A stretch of 64,000 nt of DNA from Pisciglobus halotolerans (GTDB lineage Bacteria; Bacillota; Bacilli; Lactobacillales; Carnobacteriaceae), in the NCBI RefSeq assembly GCF_900113675.1, contig NZ_FOQE01000006.1, positions 40,174 to 104,173 of the forward strand, given 5' to 3'. Below the pieces are notes generated by a model, which was not told the DNA's origin, did no database searches, and worked only from the letters and a program-made list of their open reading frames with translations. The position numbers were made by a program, and so were the translations under genes. Shown piece after piece: positions 9,975-18,097 of this stretch; position 1 is the stretch's first letter, and every line of letters starts with the position of its first letter.

Positions 9975-11651
9975 ATGAGTGAAATTAAACTGATTCCCTT
10001 AGGCGGCGTTCGTGAGAATGGTAAAAACCTTTACGTTGTCGAAGTGGATGAAGAAATCTTTATATTAGATTGTGGATTAATGTATCCAGAATCTGAACTA
10101 TATGGGATCGATGTTGTCATCCCTGATTTTAGTTATTTAGAAGAAAATCGTGAAAGAATCGCAGGTGTTTTCTTAACACATGGTCATGAAGACGCTATAG
10201 GTGCTTTGCCTTATTTCCTTCAAAAATTTGATGTTCCTGTTTTTGGGACTGAATTAACGATTGCATTGGCAAAATTATTGGTCGAAAAAAATAGCCTAGT
10301 CAAAGGATACGATGACTTCCATGTGATCGATGAGCAAACTGAGATCGAATTTGATAAAGCTGTGATACGTTTCTTTAAAACCACACATACGATACCTGAC
10401 TCTGTAGGGATCGTGGTAAAGACAGAAGAAGGTAGTATCGTTTATACAGGAGATTTTAAGTTTGATCAAAGTGCTACGTCTATGTATCGAACTGATTTCT
10501 CTAAAATCAGTGATATCGGCAAAGAAAAAGTTTTGGCTTTACTAAGTGATTCAAGCGAAGCAGAAAGTTATGTAGAAAACGTTAGCGATCTAAAAGTGTC
10601 TGAAGAAGTTTTAGAAACTTTCCAGAATACGGATGGGCGGATCATTGTTGCAGCGGTAGCCAGCAATATTTTGAGGATCCAACAAGTAATGGATGCAGCT
10701 TACCGTTCTTGGCGCAAAGTTTTTATCACTGGTAAAAATTTAGAAGAAATCGTTGAAACGGCTTTAAATTTGAATAAGCTGCAATTGCCAAGCGAAGACC
10801 TCATCAAGCCTGTCAAAGACATTGATAAATATCGTGATGAAGAAATCGTCGTGCTGGAAACTGGAAGTACGGGCGAACCTATCCAGACTTTGCAACGAAT
10901 GGCAAAAGGAAACCATCCGCAAGTCAATATCAAAGATGGAGATTTGGTTTATATCGTTACAAGTCCTTCCACTAAAATGGAAGTCATCTTGTCTACAACT
11001 GAAAATATGATTTACAGAGCTGGCGGAACGGTGAAAAAAATCACTGATCACTTAAAAGCTTCTGGACATGCAACGCCAAATGACTTAAAACTATTGATCA
11101 ATTTGATCCATCCTGAATATGTCGTCCCAGTTCAAGGAGAGTACCGAATGCTAGCCGCTCATGCTGAATTGGCACATGAAGTTGGCATGTCTTACAAAAA
11201 TATTCTGATTCCTGGTAAAGGAGATGTTATCGAATATAAAAACAAACGTATTCATATGTCTGGCCAAGTCAGCGCAGGCGATACGATGGTGGATGGCATC
11301 GGAATTGGCGATATTGGGAATATTGTTTTAAGAGACCGTAAATTGTTGTCAGAAGACGGTATCTTTATTATTGTTGTAACGATCGATCGTAAAAAACAAA
11401 AAATCGTTTCTGGGCCGACTGTCATGACTCGCGGCTTTGTTTATGTTAAAGAAAATACGCAGTTAATTGAGCAAAGCAGTGAGGAAGTACGGGAAGTAGT
11501 AGAAGAAAACCTAGAACATAATAAATTTGAATGGGGTACTTTGAAACAGGAAATGCGGGATGCTTTGAGCAAATTTTTATTTGACCGCACGCGCAGAAGA
11601 CCTGTAATACTGCCGATCATCATGGAAGTCAGCAATAAAAAAAGAAAATAA
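9975..11651 (+). CDS. rnjB: Ribonuclease J2
   Basis: This is a 558-aa RNase J protein: metallo-beta-lactamase domain, beta-CASP domain and C-terminal domain. The metal motif reads H69-G-H71-E-D73-A74, so the last histidine of the usual HxHxDH is alanine, while TTHTIPDSVG and TGDFKFDQ are retained. Loss of that histidine, and the position after dapA, are typical of J2 rather than the active J1. J2 is known to pair with J1 in 5'-3' RNA decay and processing with weak activity of its own. J1 should be encoded elsewhere. A terminator follows. Confidence 0.92.
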   Translation: MSEIKLIPLGGVRENGKNLYVVEVDEEIFILDCGLMYPESELYGIDVVIPDFSYLEENRERIAGVFLTHGHEDAIGALPYFLQKFDVPVFGTELTIALAKLLVEKNSLVKGYDDFHVIDEQTEIEFDKAVIRFFKTTHTIPDSVGIVVKTEEGSIVYTGDFKFDQSATSMYRTDFSKISDIGKEKVLALLSDSSEAESYVENVSDLKVSEEVLETFQNTDGRIIVAAVASNILRIQQVMDAAYRSWRKVFITGKNLEEIVETALNLNKLQLPSEDLIKPVKDIDKYRDEEIVVLETGSTGEPIQTLQRMAKGNHPQVNIKDGDLVYIVTSPSTKMEVILSTTENMIYRAGGTVKKITDHLKASGHATPNDLKLLINLIHPEYVVPVQGEYRMLAAHAELAHEVGMSYKNILIPGKGDVIEYKNKRIHMSGQVSAGDTMVDGIGIGDIGNIVLRDRKLLSEDGIFIIVVTIDRKKQKIVSGPTVMTRGFVYVKENTQLIEQSSEEVREVVEENLEHNKFEWGTLKQEMRDALSKFLFDRTRRRPVILPIIMEVSNKKRK

Positions 11652-11675
11652 AAGATGATTTGAATACATCAAGAT

Positions 11676-11709
11676 AAAAGGTTGAGGAGTGTCTTCTCAG
11701 CCTTTTGTG
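11676..11709 (+). terminator. asd-dapA-rnjB terminator
   Basis: AAAAGGTTGAGGAG (11676-11689) pairs with CTTCTCAGCCTTTT (11693-11706) around a 3-nt loop. The T-rich end is part of the stem and continues GTGTT. Confidence 0.75.
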
Positions 11710-11736
11710 TTACCTGAAAAAGGAAGTGGAAAGAAA

Positions 11737-12402
11737 ATGAAACGACAGGAACAACTGATGATCCAAAAAACTGAAAGATACGTTCGAAAGGAATTGGAAA
11801 ATGAGGCATCAGGGCATGATTGGTGGCATATCCACCGTGTCAGAAACCTGGCGCTGACTATAGCTGCTCATGAAAAAGAATCGACGATCGATCCATTCGT
11901 TTGCGAAATGTCGGCTTTACTTCACGATATACCCGATGAAAAGCTAAATGAAAGCTTGGAGGCAGGTGAAAGAAAAGTCAGAAACTGGCTTGAAGAATTA
12001 AAGCTGGAAAAAAGGAAAAGTGATGAGATTCTAGCTATTGTTTTGCATCTTTCTTATAAAGGCGGAACCAATAAAGTCGAGTTGCAAACAATTGAAGGGA
12101 AGATCGTTCAAGACGCAGATCGGCTGGATGCAATCGGAGCAATCGGTATCGCTCGTACTATGGCTTATTCTGGCGCTCATGGTCGCTTGATTCATGATCC
12201 AAACAAAAAGCCGCGAGAAGAAATGACACTTGAAGAATATCGTTCAGGAAATGATACGGCGATCCTCCATTTTTATGAAAAGTTATTGAAGTTGAAAGAG
12301 ACGATCCATACAAACTACGGTAAAAAAATAGCAGCAGATCGACACCGGTACATGGAACTTTTCTTGGAAGAGTTTTATCAAGAATGGGATGGGAAAAAAT
12401 AA
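11737..12402 (+). CDS. HD-domain phosphohydrolase
   Basis: This 221-aa protein belongs to the HD superfamily of metal-dependent phosphohydrolases. The order of motifs is GHDWWHIHRVRNLAL (first His/Asp), LLHDIPDEK (the HD pair), and VQDADRLDAIGAIGIART (distal Asp), matching the YedJ-like subgroup. The substrate cannot be inferred; relatives act on nucleotides or other phosphate esters. The ATG at 11737 is chosen because upstream in-frame starts overlap the rnjB terminator; AAGGAAG lies at 11720. It is probably a single gene or is cotranscribed by read-through. Confidence 0.85.
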   Translation: MKRQEQLMIQKTERYVRKELENEASGHDWWHIHRVRNLALTIAAHEKESTIDPFVCEMSALLHDIPDEKLNESLEAGERKVRNWLEELKLEKRKSDEILAIVLHLSYKGGTNKVELQTIEGKIVQDADRLDAIGAIGIARTMAYSGAHGRLIHDPNKKPREEMTLEEYRSGNDTAILHFYEKLLKLKETIHTNYGKKIAADRHRYMELFLEEFYQEWDGKK

Positions 12403-12464
12403 ACAGTTAGTGATAAAAAAATATTTTGTCGATATTCATTTAAAAAGGGAAAAAAAGATTTTTG

Positions 12465-12473
12465 TGCTATAAT
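12465..12473 (+). promoter_or_regulatory. Extended -10 promoter of GNAT gene
   Basis: TGCTATAAT (12465-12473) combines a TGN extension with a perfect -10. No clear -35 is seen 17 bp upstream. The start codon is about 28 bp downstream. Confidence 0.6.
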
Positions 12474-12500
12474 GCAGAAAAAGGAAGGAAGTGCGCAAAC

Positions 12501-12992
12501 ATGGAAAAAATCGAACCGACAACACCAATTGAACTAAGAGAAGCAACGATAGGAGATGCAGACCTGATCAGTGGTTATCATATAGAGACTCATCTTTTGA
12601 TGACGAACCCCATGGATGCCATAACAGAGAACCTTCATGAAACGGAAAAGCATTTGATCTTGATCCTTGAGAATCAGTTGATGATTGGCTTCTTTATCTT
12701 GCAGACAGGATCTGTCTTGTCCTTATACACCTCCAATCCGCATGCTATCTTATTTAAAGACCATTCGATCGATCGATTATATCAGCAGAAAGGTTATGCA
12801 AAAAGATCTTTAGAACTTCTTCCGCTTTATATCAAGCAACACTTTCCTTCTGTCAACGAAATTGTTTTAGCTGTTGAACTCGATCATTTAGGTGCACAAA
12901 CCCTTTACATGAGAGCTGGTTTTGAAAACACAAAGAGAAAGTTGCATATCAATGACCACTTTTACTTTATTTTTTCAAAAGGAATCAGTTGA
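12501..12992 (+). CDS. GNAT-family N-acetyltransferase
   Basis: This 163-aa protein has the GNAT fold pattern: the N-terminal beta strand IELREATIGDADLI, the acetyl-CoA loop YQQKGYAKRSLELL (an R/QxxGxG/A-type motif), and the C-terminal VELDHLGAQTLYMRAGFENT helix-strand typical of acyltransferases. The substrate cannot be predicted. The ATG at 12501 follows AAGGAAGGAAG; a longer frame from 12462 would run through its own promoter and is rejected. Confidence 0.85.
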   Translation: MEKIEPTTPIELREATIGDADLISGYHIETHLLMTNPMDAITENLHETEKHLILILENQLMIGFFILQTGSVLSLYTSNPHAILFKDHSIDRLYQQKGYAKRSLELLPLYIKQHFPSVNEIVLAVELDHLGAQTLYMRAGFENTKRKLHINDHFYFIFSKGIS

Positions 12993-13210
12993 TTATAAAA
13001 GAAAACATTTCCCTACACTTACTCAAAAAGATAGTGAAAAAACTTACTAAAGCAGGAAGAACAACCAAAGATTATTGTTCATTCCTGTAGAACAAAGTGA
13101 CTAAGCTGTGCATGTCATCACTTGTTAAAAGCAAAAGTAGAAAACAGTATCAGCATAAACGCGAATGTTTGCTAACAATTGATCGATATAACCTCTTTTG
13201 TTTTCTGCCA

Positions 13211-13239
13211 TTGACAAAAGAAAGAGCTTTAGGTATAGT
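13211..13239 (+). promoter_or_regulatory. thiT promoter
   Basis: Consensus TTGACA (13211-13216), a 17-nt spacer and TATAGT (13234-13239) place transcription start near 13246, about 25 bases before the TPP aptamer. Confidence 0.85.
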
Positions 13240-13270
13240 GAAATGGCAAGGAAAATTAAATGAACACCCA

Positions 13271-13358
13271 TCACAAAGGGGAGCTGTTAAAGCTGAGATT
13301 GAATCTTTTGATTCTGACCCTTCGAACCTGTTCGTTAGTACGAGCGTAGGAATTGTGA
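13271..13358 (+). ncRNA. TPP riboswitch aptamer (THI element)
   Basis: P1 pairs TCACAA (13271-13276) with TTGTGA (13353-13358). Between them are the hallmark strings AAGGGGAGC, CTGAGA (13293-13298), ACCCTTCGAACCTG (13317-13330) and TTAGTACGAGCGTAGGAA, all in the conserved order. Thiamine pyrophosphate binding is known to shut off the downstream gene, here the thiamine transporter ThiT. The 12993-13270 stretch upstream has no gene. Confidence 0.96.
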
Positions 13359-13395
13359 CGGAACGCGAAAGTAGTTTTTCAATTACTCCAGTGAT

Positions 13396-13442
13396 CCTCC
13401 TTTTTTGTGTGGCCCTGTTCAACACAATAGAGGAGGTTTTTT
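13396..13442 (+). terminator. Riboswitch expression platform: terminator overlapping the thiT ribosome site
   Basis: CCTCC (13396-13400) pairs with GGAGG (13432-13436), with TTGTGT/ACACAA inside and six T residues (13437-13442) after it. GGAGG is also the Shine-Dalgarno sequence of thiT (ATG at 13445). One hairpin could therefore end transcription and also hide the ribosome site. Confidence 0.8.
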
Positions 13443-13444
13443 AT

Positions 13445-14002
13445 ATGCAAGGAATAAGATTTAAAGTAGCTGTTGAAGGAACGATTTTTGCTGCATTGGC
13501 CATTGTGTTATCGTTGGTTCCTACGAACATAGGGCCTTCCATCACCGTTTCTCTGGGGACCATCCCTTTAACACTTTTTGCTTTAAGAAGAGGAACAAAA
13601 GCGGCGATTTTTTCAGGATTTTTGTGGGGAATCCTTCATTTTTTGATAGGAAATGCTTACATTTTAAGTTTTGTTCAAGGTTTTATTGAGTATTTTATCG
13701 CGTTTGCTTTTATTGGATTTGCTGGATTGTTTTCAAATAAATTGCAAAGCGCCATCAAGAATGGTAAACAAAAAGATTTGTATCTGATCGTCTGTCTCAG
13801 CGCTTTTACTGGAACATTTGCCCGTTTTTTCTGGCATTTTTGGGCAGGCTATGTTTATTGGGGAAGTTATGCTCCTGAAGGAATGGGTGCTTTTCTTTAT
13901 TCATTTTTGACTAACGGTGCCAGTGGTTTAATGACAGCGATAGTAGCGAGCATCGTACTTGTCCTTTTGATCAAGTCTTCTAAACGCTTATTTGTACCTT
14001 AA
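13445..14002 (+). CDS. thiT: Thiamine transporter ThiT (ECF S-component)
   Basis: ThiT (185 aa, about six membrane segments) is the substrate-binding component of an energy-coupling-factor transporter for thiamine; it needs the shared EcfA/A'/T module, not in this window. The IEYFIAF segment and the C-terminal FARFFWHFWAGYVYWGSYAPEG and LTNGASG regions hold the Glu, His, Trp, Tyr and Asn positions of the known thiamine pocket. The TPP riboswitch directly upstream independently supports the function. A longer frame from 13097 runs through the riboswitch and is rejected. Thiamine taken up here can be pyrophosphorylated by ThiN (41562). Confidence 0.95.
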   Translation: MQGIRFKVAVEGTIFAALAIVLSLVPTNIGPSITVSLGTIPLTLFALRRGTKAAIFSGFLWGILHFLIGNAYILSFVQGFIEYFIAFAFIGFAGLFSNKLQSAIKNGKQKDLYLIVCLSAFTGTFARFFWHFWAGYVYWGSYAPEGMGAFLYSFLTNGASGLMTAIVASIVLVLLIKSSKRLFVP

Positions 14003-14008
14003 AAAATG

Positions 14009-14290
14009 GGTTCTACAATATTTAACGTTGGTCTGTAAAAAATCAATTTTTTTAATGCTGAACTCGTTAGAATCCTATTTCTAAAAATTTCAGGAAGCGC
14101 ATAAGGCTACTGATAACCATGAAAAAAGATGCAATGTGAATCACTTAGTGTTAGGCTTTAGCCGTTACACTAAGTTTGAAGCTTGCAAGCATTGAGACGC
14201 GATTTTCGGCTCAATGTGTTCTCATGGCTTTCCATCAGTAGCCCATCGATCATAGGAAATTTCTTTACCAACGTTAAAAGAGGAAGAACC
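14009..14290 (+). mobile_element. MITE-like element, copy 2
   Basis: A 282-bp copy with GGTTCT and AGAACC ends starts six bases after the thiT stop. Target duplication AAAAATG (14002-14008 and 14291-14297) flanks it, with one extra A on the left. It sits between thiT and its terminator at 14310. Confidence 0.88.
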
Positions 14291-14309
14291 AAAAATGTTC
14301 AAAGCATTG

Positions 14310-14348
14310 AAACTCAGCAGATATTTTTACTGCTGAGTTTTATTTTTT
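14310..14348 (+). terminator. thiT terminator
   Basis: A perfect 11-bp stem, AAACTCAGCAG (14310-14320) with CTGCTGAGTTT (14330-14340), is followed by TATTTTTT. MITE copy 2 separates it from thiT. Confidence 0.9.
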
Positions 14349-14414
14349 GTTAGTAATTTAAGCAGGAACATAGTATGATGATAGAGATAATTTATGAAAG
14401 TAGTGTGAAGCTGG

Positions 14415-15866
14415 ATGACGATTTTTAGGAATATCCTAGTATCTTTGTTATTGATCAATACTGTATTTGCCATCGTAACAGTATTTAAAGAAAAACGCGA
14501 TATCGCTGCTACATGGGCATGGCTATTATTGTTAAACTTACTTCCTGGAGTAGGATTTATCATTTACTTTTTCTTAGGGAAAAAAATCTCAAGAGAACAG
14601 ATTTTTGATATTAAAGCTCAAGAAAATATCGGGATGCCTGAACTAGTTGAAGCGCAAAAAGCGTTATTAGCGGAAGACGAAGATTTGTTGTCTGCATCAC
14701 AATCTAATGAAAATACTAATGAAATGGCAAGTTTGTTTTTAGAAAGCAGCGAATCCATTTTGACAAAAGGGAATAAAGTGTCCATTTTCGTAGACGGGAA
14801 AGAAAAGTTTAAACAACTGATTCGGGATATTTATAAAGCTGAACATCATATACATATGATTTATTATATCTTTCATAACGACCAAATAGGAAAATTGGTC
14901 TTGAAAGCACTGGAAGATCGCGCAGCTGCTGGAGTAGAAGTTTTAGTTATTTACGATGCTCTAGGTTCTCGGAGATTAGGTCACCACTTTTTTGATCAAT
15001 TAAAAAAGCTGGGCGGACAAGCAGAACCGTTTTTTGGTTCTAAATACAGTTTTATCAACTTGCGCGTCAATTTCCGTAATCACCGAAAAATCGTTGTTAT
15101 TGATGGTAAAATCGGCTATGTGGGCGGATTTAATGTGGGCGATGAATACTTAGGAAAATATAAAAAATTCGGATACTGGCGTGATACTCATTTACGTATT
15201 GAAGGAAATGGCGTTTTAGCTTTACAAAGTCGTTTTTTGATGGACTGGAATGCTGCTGTTCCTAAGCAAAAGTTAGAGTACACTGAAAATTATTTCCCTT
15301 TGATCGGAAAAAAAGGAAAGACCAATTTACAAATCGTTTCGAGCGGTCCAGACACAGAAGTCCAACAAATCAAAAAGGGTTATTTAAAAATGATCAGTAT
15401 GGCAAAAGAATCCATCTACATTCAAACGCCTTATTTTGTTCCAGATGAAGGGGTGCTGGAAGCTTTAGAGATCGCAGTGATGTCGGGCATTGATGTTAAA
15501 ATTATGATTCCAAATAAGCCAGATCATCCATTTATTTATCGCGCAACTTTATATTACGCGTCAGATATGGTCGATATTGGAGCCAAAGTTTATATTTACG
15601 ATAATGGTTTTCTACACAGCAAGACAATCGTTATTGATGATGAAATTTGTTCGATCGGTACAGCTAACTTCGACATTAGGAGTTTTAAGCTGAACTTTGA
15701 AGTTAATGCTTTTATGTATGATAAGATTATCGCTGAGAAACAAGTGCATTATTTTAAAGAAGATATGAAAAAAAGTTATTTATTAACAAAAGAGATACTA
15801 GATCAACAATCTTGGTGGCTGAAATTCAAACAAACTTTTTCTCGTCTGTTTTCGCCTATTCTCTAA
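14415..15866 (+). CDS. cls: Cardiolipin synthase (PLD family)
   Basis: Cls (483 aa) joins two phosphatidylglycerol molecules into cardiolipin at the membrane. Two N-terminal membrane segments (about residues 4-22 and 34-54) precede two phospholipase D motifs: FRNHRKIVVIDGKIGYVGGFN and LHSKTIVIDDEICSIGTANFD, each with the catalytic HxK. Length is typical. The ribosome site is weak. It stands alone, with a terminator after it, next to the opuC operon; both serve membrane or osmotic stress, which is a suggestive but unproven link. Confidence 0.96.
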   Translation: MTIFRNILVSLLLINTVFAIVTVFKEKRDIAATWAWLLLLNLLPGVGFIIYFFLGKKISREQIFDIKAQENIGMPELVEAQKALLAEDEDLLSASQSNENTNEMASLFLESSESILTKGNKVSIFVDGKEKFKQLIRDIYKAEHHIHMIYYIFHNDQIGKLVLKALEDRAAAGVEVLVIYDALGSRRLGHHFFDQLKKLGGQAEPFFGSKYSFINLRVNFRNHRKIVVIDGKIGYVGGFNVGDEYLGKYKKFGYWRDTHLRIEGNGVLALQSRFLMDWNAAVPKQKLEYTENYFPLIGKKGKTNLQIVSSGPDTEVQQIKKGYLKMISMAKESIYIQTPYFVPDEGVLEALEIAVMSGIDVKIMIPNKPDHPFIYRATLYYASDMVDIGAKVYIYDNGFLHSKTIVIDDEICSIGTANFDIRSFKLNFEVNAFMYDKIIAEKQVHYFKEDMKKSYLLTKEILDQQSWWLKFKQTFSRLFSPIL

Positions 15867-16154
15867 AGAAGAACTAGATGAAGCGCGGCGCGGGAATGTC
15901 GTTTCCTTGTTTTCTGCAGATATCTTGTATGATCTCTAGACGCTCCATAATAAATGAAGAAAAAGCTCATTGCTAAAATTGATGTCAGTTGACATTAAAC
16001 TTGGCCATGAGCTTTTTGTATTCTCTTATTTTGATCTAGAAAATCCATGTGAATGTTTAAGCTTGATAGAGAAGATAAATAGAAAGGCTGACTAAAAAGG
16101 ACTATTCAGTGTTCTGATGAGACATCTTTTTTTAGTCTGAAAAGGCATTACTGA
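15867..16154 (+). other. Intergenic region cls-opuCA
   Basis: This stretch contains a strong terminator (15960-16017) and a second hairpin pairing GACTAAAAAGGA (16090-16101) with TCTTTTTTTAGTC (16125-16137). It also has a short GC-rich patch near 15885 (GCGCGGCGCGGG), unlike its AT-rich surroundings. No gene is supported. Confidence 0.5.
15960..16017 (+). terminator. cls terminator
   Basis: AAAAAGCTCAT (15960-15970) pairs perfectly with ATGAGCTTTTT (16007-16017). The large loop carries an inner ATGTCA/TGACAT hairpin. The stem is symmetrical enough to work on both strands. Confidence 0.75.
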
Positions 16155-16156
16155 TA

Positions 16157-16200
16157 GTAAAACTTTACAAAGAAGTAGGACAAAATTTGTAAAATTTTAC
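16157..16200 (+). promoter_or_regulatory. Paired operator-like sites before opuC
   Basis: GTAAAACTTTAC (16157-16168) and GTAAAATTTTAC (16189-16200) share the form GTAAA-N2-TTTAC and are 32 bp apart centre to centre, about three helical turns. The second extends to the 14-bp perfect palindrome TGTAAAATTTTACA and overlaps possible -35 hexamers. This looks like a regulator binding pair; the regulator is unknown. Confidence 0.5.
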
Positions 16201-16261
16201 AATTTCTGTAATAATTGAGTAATGTAAACAAATCAAACGAAATAATAAAAGAGGTGTCGTA

Positions 16262-17431
16262 ATGATTGAATTTAAAAAAGTTTCAAAAGTATATGATGAT
16301 TTTGTTGCTGTTGATGATCTAAATTTAAAGTTCAATGATGGAGAATTTATTTGTTTCATTGGGACAAGTGGAAGTGGGAAAACGACTTCGATGCGGATGA
16401 TCAACCGTATGGAAGAACCATCTTCAGGACAAATTTTAATCGACAACGAAGATATCATGGATAAAAACCCCGTAGAATTAAGAAGAAGAATCGGTTATGT
16501 GATCCAACAAATCGGTTTAATGCCGCATATGACAGTGTACGAAAATATTACACTTGTACCAAAATTACTGAAGTGGCCAGAAGAAAAAAAACGTGAGCGG
16601 GCAGAAAAACTGATCAGACGTGTTGACCTTCCCTTAGAATTCTTAGATCGTTATCCACAGGAATTATCCGGCGGGCAGCAACAACGTATTGGTGTTATCC
16701 GTGCGCTTGCAGCTGACCAAGATATTATTTTGATGGATGAACCATTTGGTGCTTTAGACCCGATCACAAGAGATGCTTTACAAGAATTGGTGAAACATCT
16801 TCAATCAGAAATGGGACGGACCGTTATTTTTGTTACACATGATATGGATGAAGCAATCAAACTTGCAGACCGTATTGTGATCATGCAAAAAGGGAAAGTG
16901 GTTCAGTTTGATACGCCTGACAACATACTGGCAAACCCAGCGAATCAGTTCGTTGAAGATTTCATTGGAGAAGACCGCTTGTTACAAGCTCGTCCTTCAC
17001 TTCAAACAGTCGATCAAATTATGATCAAAGACCCTGTTAGTGTCACTCCTGGAAAAACATTGCAAGAAGCCATCAAGTTGATGCGGAACCGCAAAGTTGA
17101 TACTTTATATGTTACCGATGACTCAGGTGTTCTTAAAGGTATCGTTGATCTTGAAGACTTCGATCGAAACCGTAGAAGAGCAACGAGTGTAGGAGATGTG
17201 ATGTCTCCGGAAGTTTACTTTGTCCGCACTGGTACGTTGTTAAGAGATACTGTACAACGTATTCTTAAACGGGGTTTCAAGAGTATCCCAGTTGTTGATG
17301 AAAAGGATCGTCTAATCGGACTGGTCACTCGAAGCTCACTAGCCGAAATCGTTTATGATAATATTTGGGGCGATATGGATGACGCCAAAGATATTCCTCT
17401 TGAAACGACAGCAGTTTCAGAAGACCAGTAA
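16262..17431 (+). CDS. opuCA: Glycine betaine/carnitine/choline ABC transporter ATPase
   Basis: OpuCA (389 aa) powers compatible-solute uptake under osmotic stress. It has Walker A GTSGSGKTT (residues 34-42), the signature LSGGQQQR, Walker B LMDEPFGALDP and a C-terminal CBS pair (MIKDPVSVTPGKTLQEAI and DVMSPEVYFVRTGTLLRDTV) that senses ionic strength or nucleotides in relatives. AGAGGTG precedes the ATG. It is the first of four opuC genes with gaps of 2-18 bp. The exact solute cannot be told from sequence. Confidence 0.95.
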   Translation: MIEFKKVSKVYDDFVAVDDLNLKFNDGEFICFIGTSGSGKTTSMRMINRMEEPSSGQILIDNEDIMDKNPVELRRRIGYVIQQIGLMPHMTVYENITLVPKLLKWPEEKKRERAEKLIRRVDLPLEFLDRYPQELSGGQQQRIGVIRALAADQDIILMDEPFGALDPITRDALQELVKHLQSEMGRTVIFVTHDMDEAIKLADRIVIMQKGKVVQFDTPDNILANPANQFVEDFIGEDRLLQARPSLQTVDQIMIKDPVSVTPGKTLQEAIKLMRNRKVDTLYVTDDSGVLKGIVDLEDFDRNRRRATSVGDVMSPEVYFVRTGTLLRDTVQRILKRGFKSIPVVDEKDRLIGLVTRSSLAEIVYDNIWGDMDDAKDIPLETTAVSEDQ

Positions 17432-17449
17432 TAGAAAGGATTGACGAAT

Positions 17450-18085
17450 ATGATAGACTTTTTATCACAAAACGGCTCACAAATGCTGCTGTTAACTTGG
17501 GAACATTTGTATATTTCAGCGATTTCCTTAGTTCTCGGAATCATTGTAGCTGTTCCACTTGGAATTTTGTTGACTAGATTTGATCGAGCAGCAACAGCTA
17601 TTATTAGCATCATTACAATTCTACAGACGATTCCTTCCCTTGCGTTGCTGGCTTTGATGATTCCTTTGTTTGGAATAGGAAAAGTACCTGCGATCGTCGC
17701 TTTGTTCTTATATTCTTTGATGCCGATTTTACGGAATACGTATATTGGGATGAAGGGGGTAAAAGGTGACTTAGTAGATGCAGCTAAAGGAATGGGGATG
17801 ACCAGCCTGCAATCTATTTTTACCGTCGAATTGCCTCAAGCTGCACCGGTCATTATGGCAGGCATTCGCTTATCAGGTGTTTATGTTGTTGCATGGGCAA
17901 CGTTGGCTTCCTACATTGGCGGTGGCGGTTTAGGTGATTTTATTTTTAATGGATTAAATTTATATGTACCTGAGTTGATCATTGGAGGAACGATTCCCGT
18001 TACTTTGCTGGCTTTGCTAGTGGACTTCCTTTTGGGAAAAGTAGAACAAAAAGTTACTCCGATCAATTTGCGTGACGAGAGATAG
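17450..18085 (+). CDS. opuCB: OpuC permease subunit B
   Basis: OpuCB (211 aa) is one of two paralogous membrane subunits of the solute transporter. It is strongly hydrophobic with about six helices and carries the EAA-like loop DAAKGMGMTSLQSIFTVELPQAAPVIMAGIR that docks on the ATPase. The ATG at 17450 with AAAGGA is preferred over an upstream TTG at 17441. It resembles OpuCD at 19045, consistent with an internal duplication ancient in the family. Confidence 0.93.
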   Translation: MIDFLSQNGSQMLLLTWEHLYISAISLVLGIIVAVPLGILLTRFDRAATAIISIITILQTIPSLALLALMIPLFGIGKVPAIVALFLYSLMPILRNTYIGMKGVKGDLVDAAKGMGMTSLQSIFTVELPQAAPVIMAGIRLSGVYVVAWATLASYIGGGGLGDFIFNGLNLYVPELIIGGTIPVTLLALLVDFLLGKVEQKVTPINLRDER

Positions 18086-18097
18086 GAGGACAGCAGA

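Noticed and set aside
13041..13085. Terminator after the GNAT gene
   Set aside because: CAGGAAGAACAA can pair with TTGTTCATTCCTG, but no T-run follows on either strand.
13097..13444. N-terminal extension of ThiT
   Set aside because: It would translate the promoter and the TPP riboswitch; the ATG at 13445 has a perfect ribosome site and typical ThiT length.
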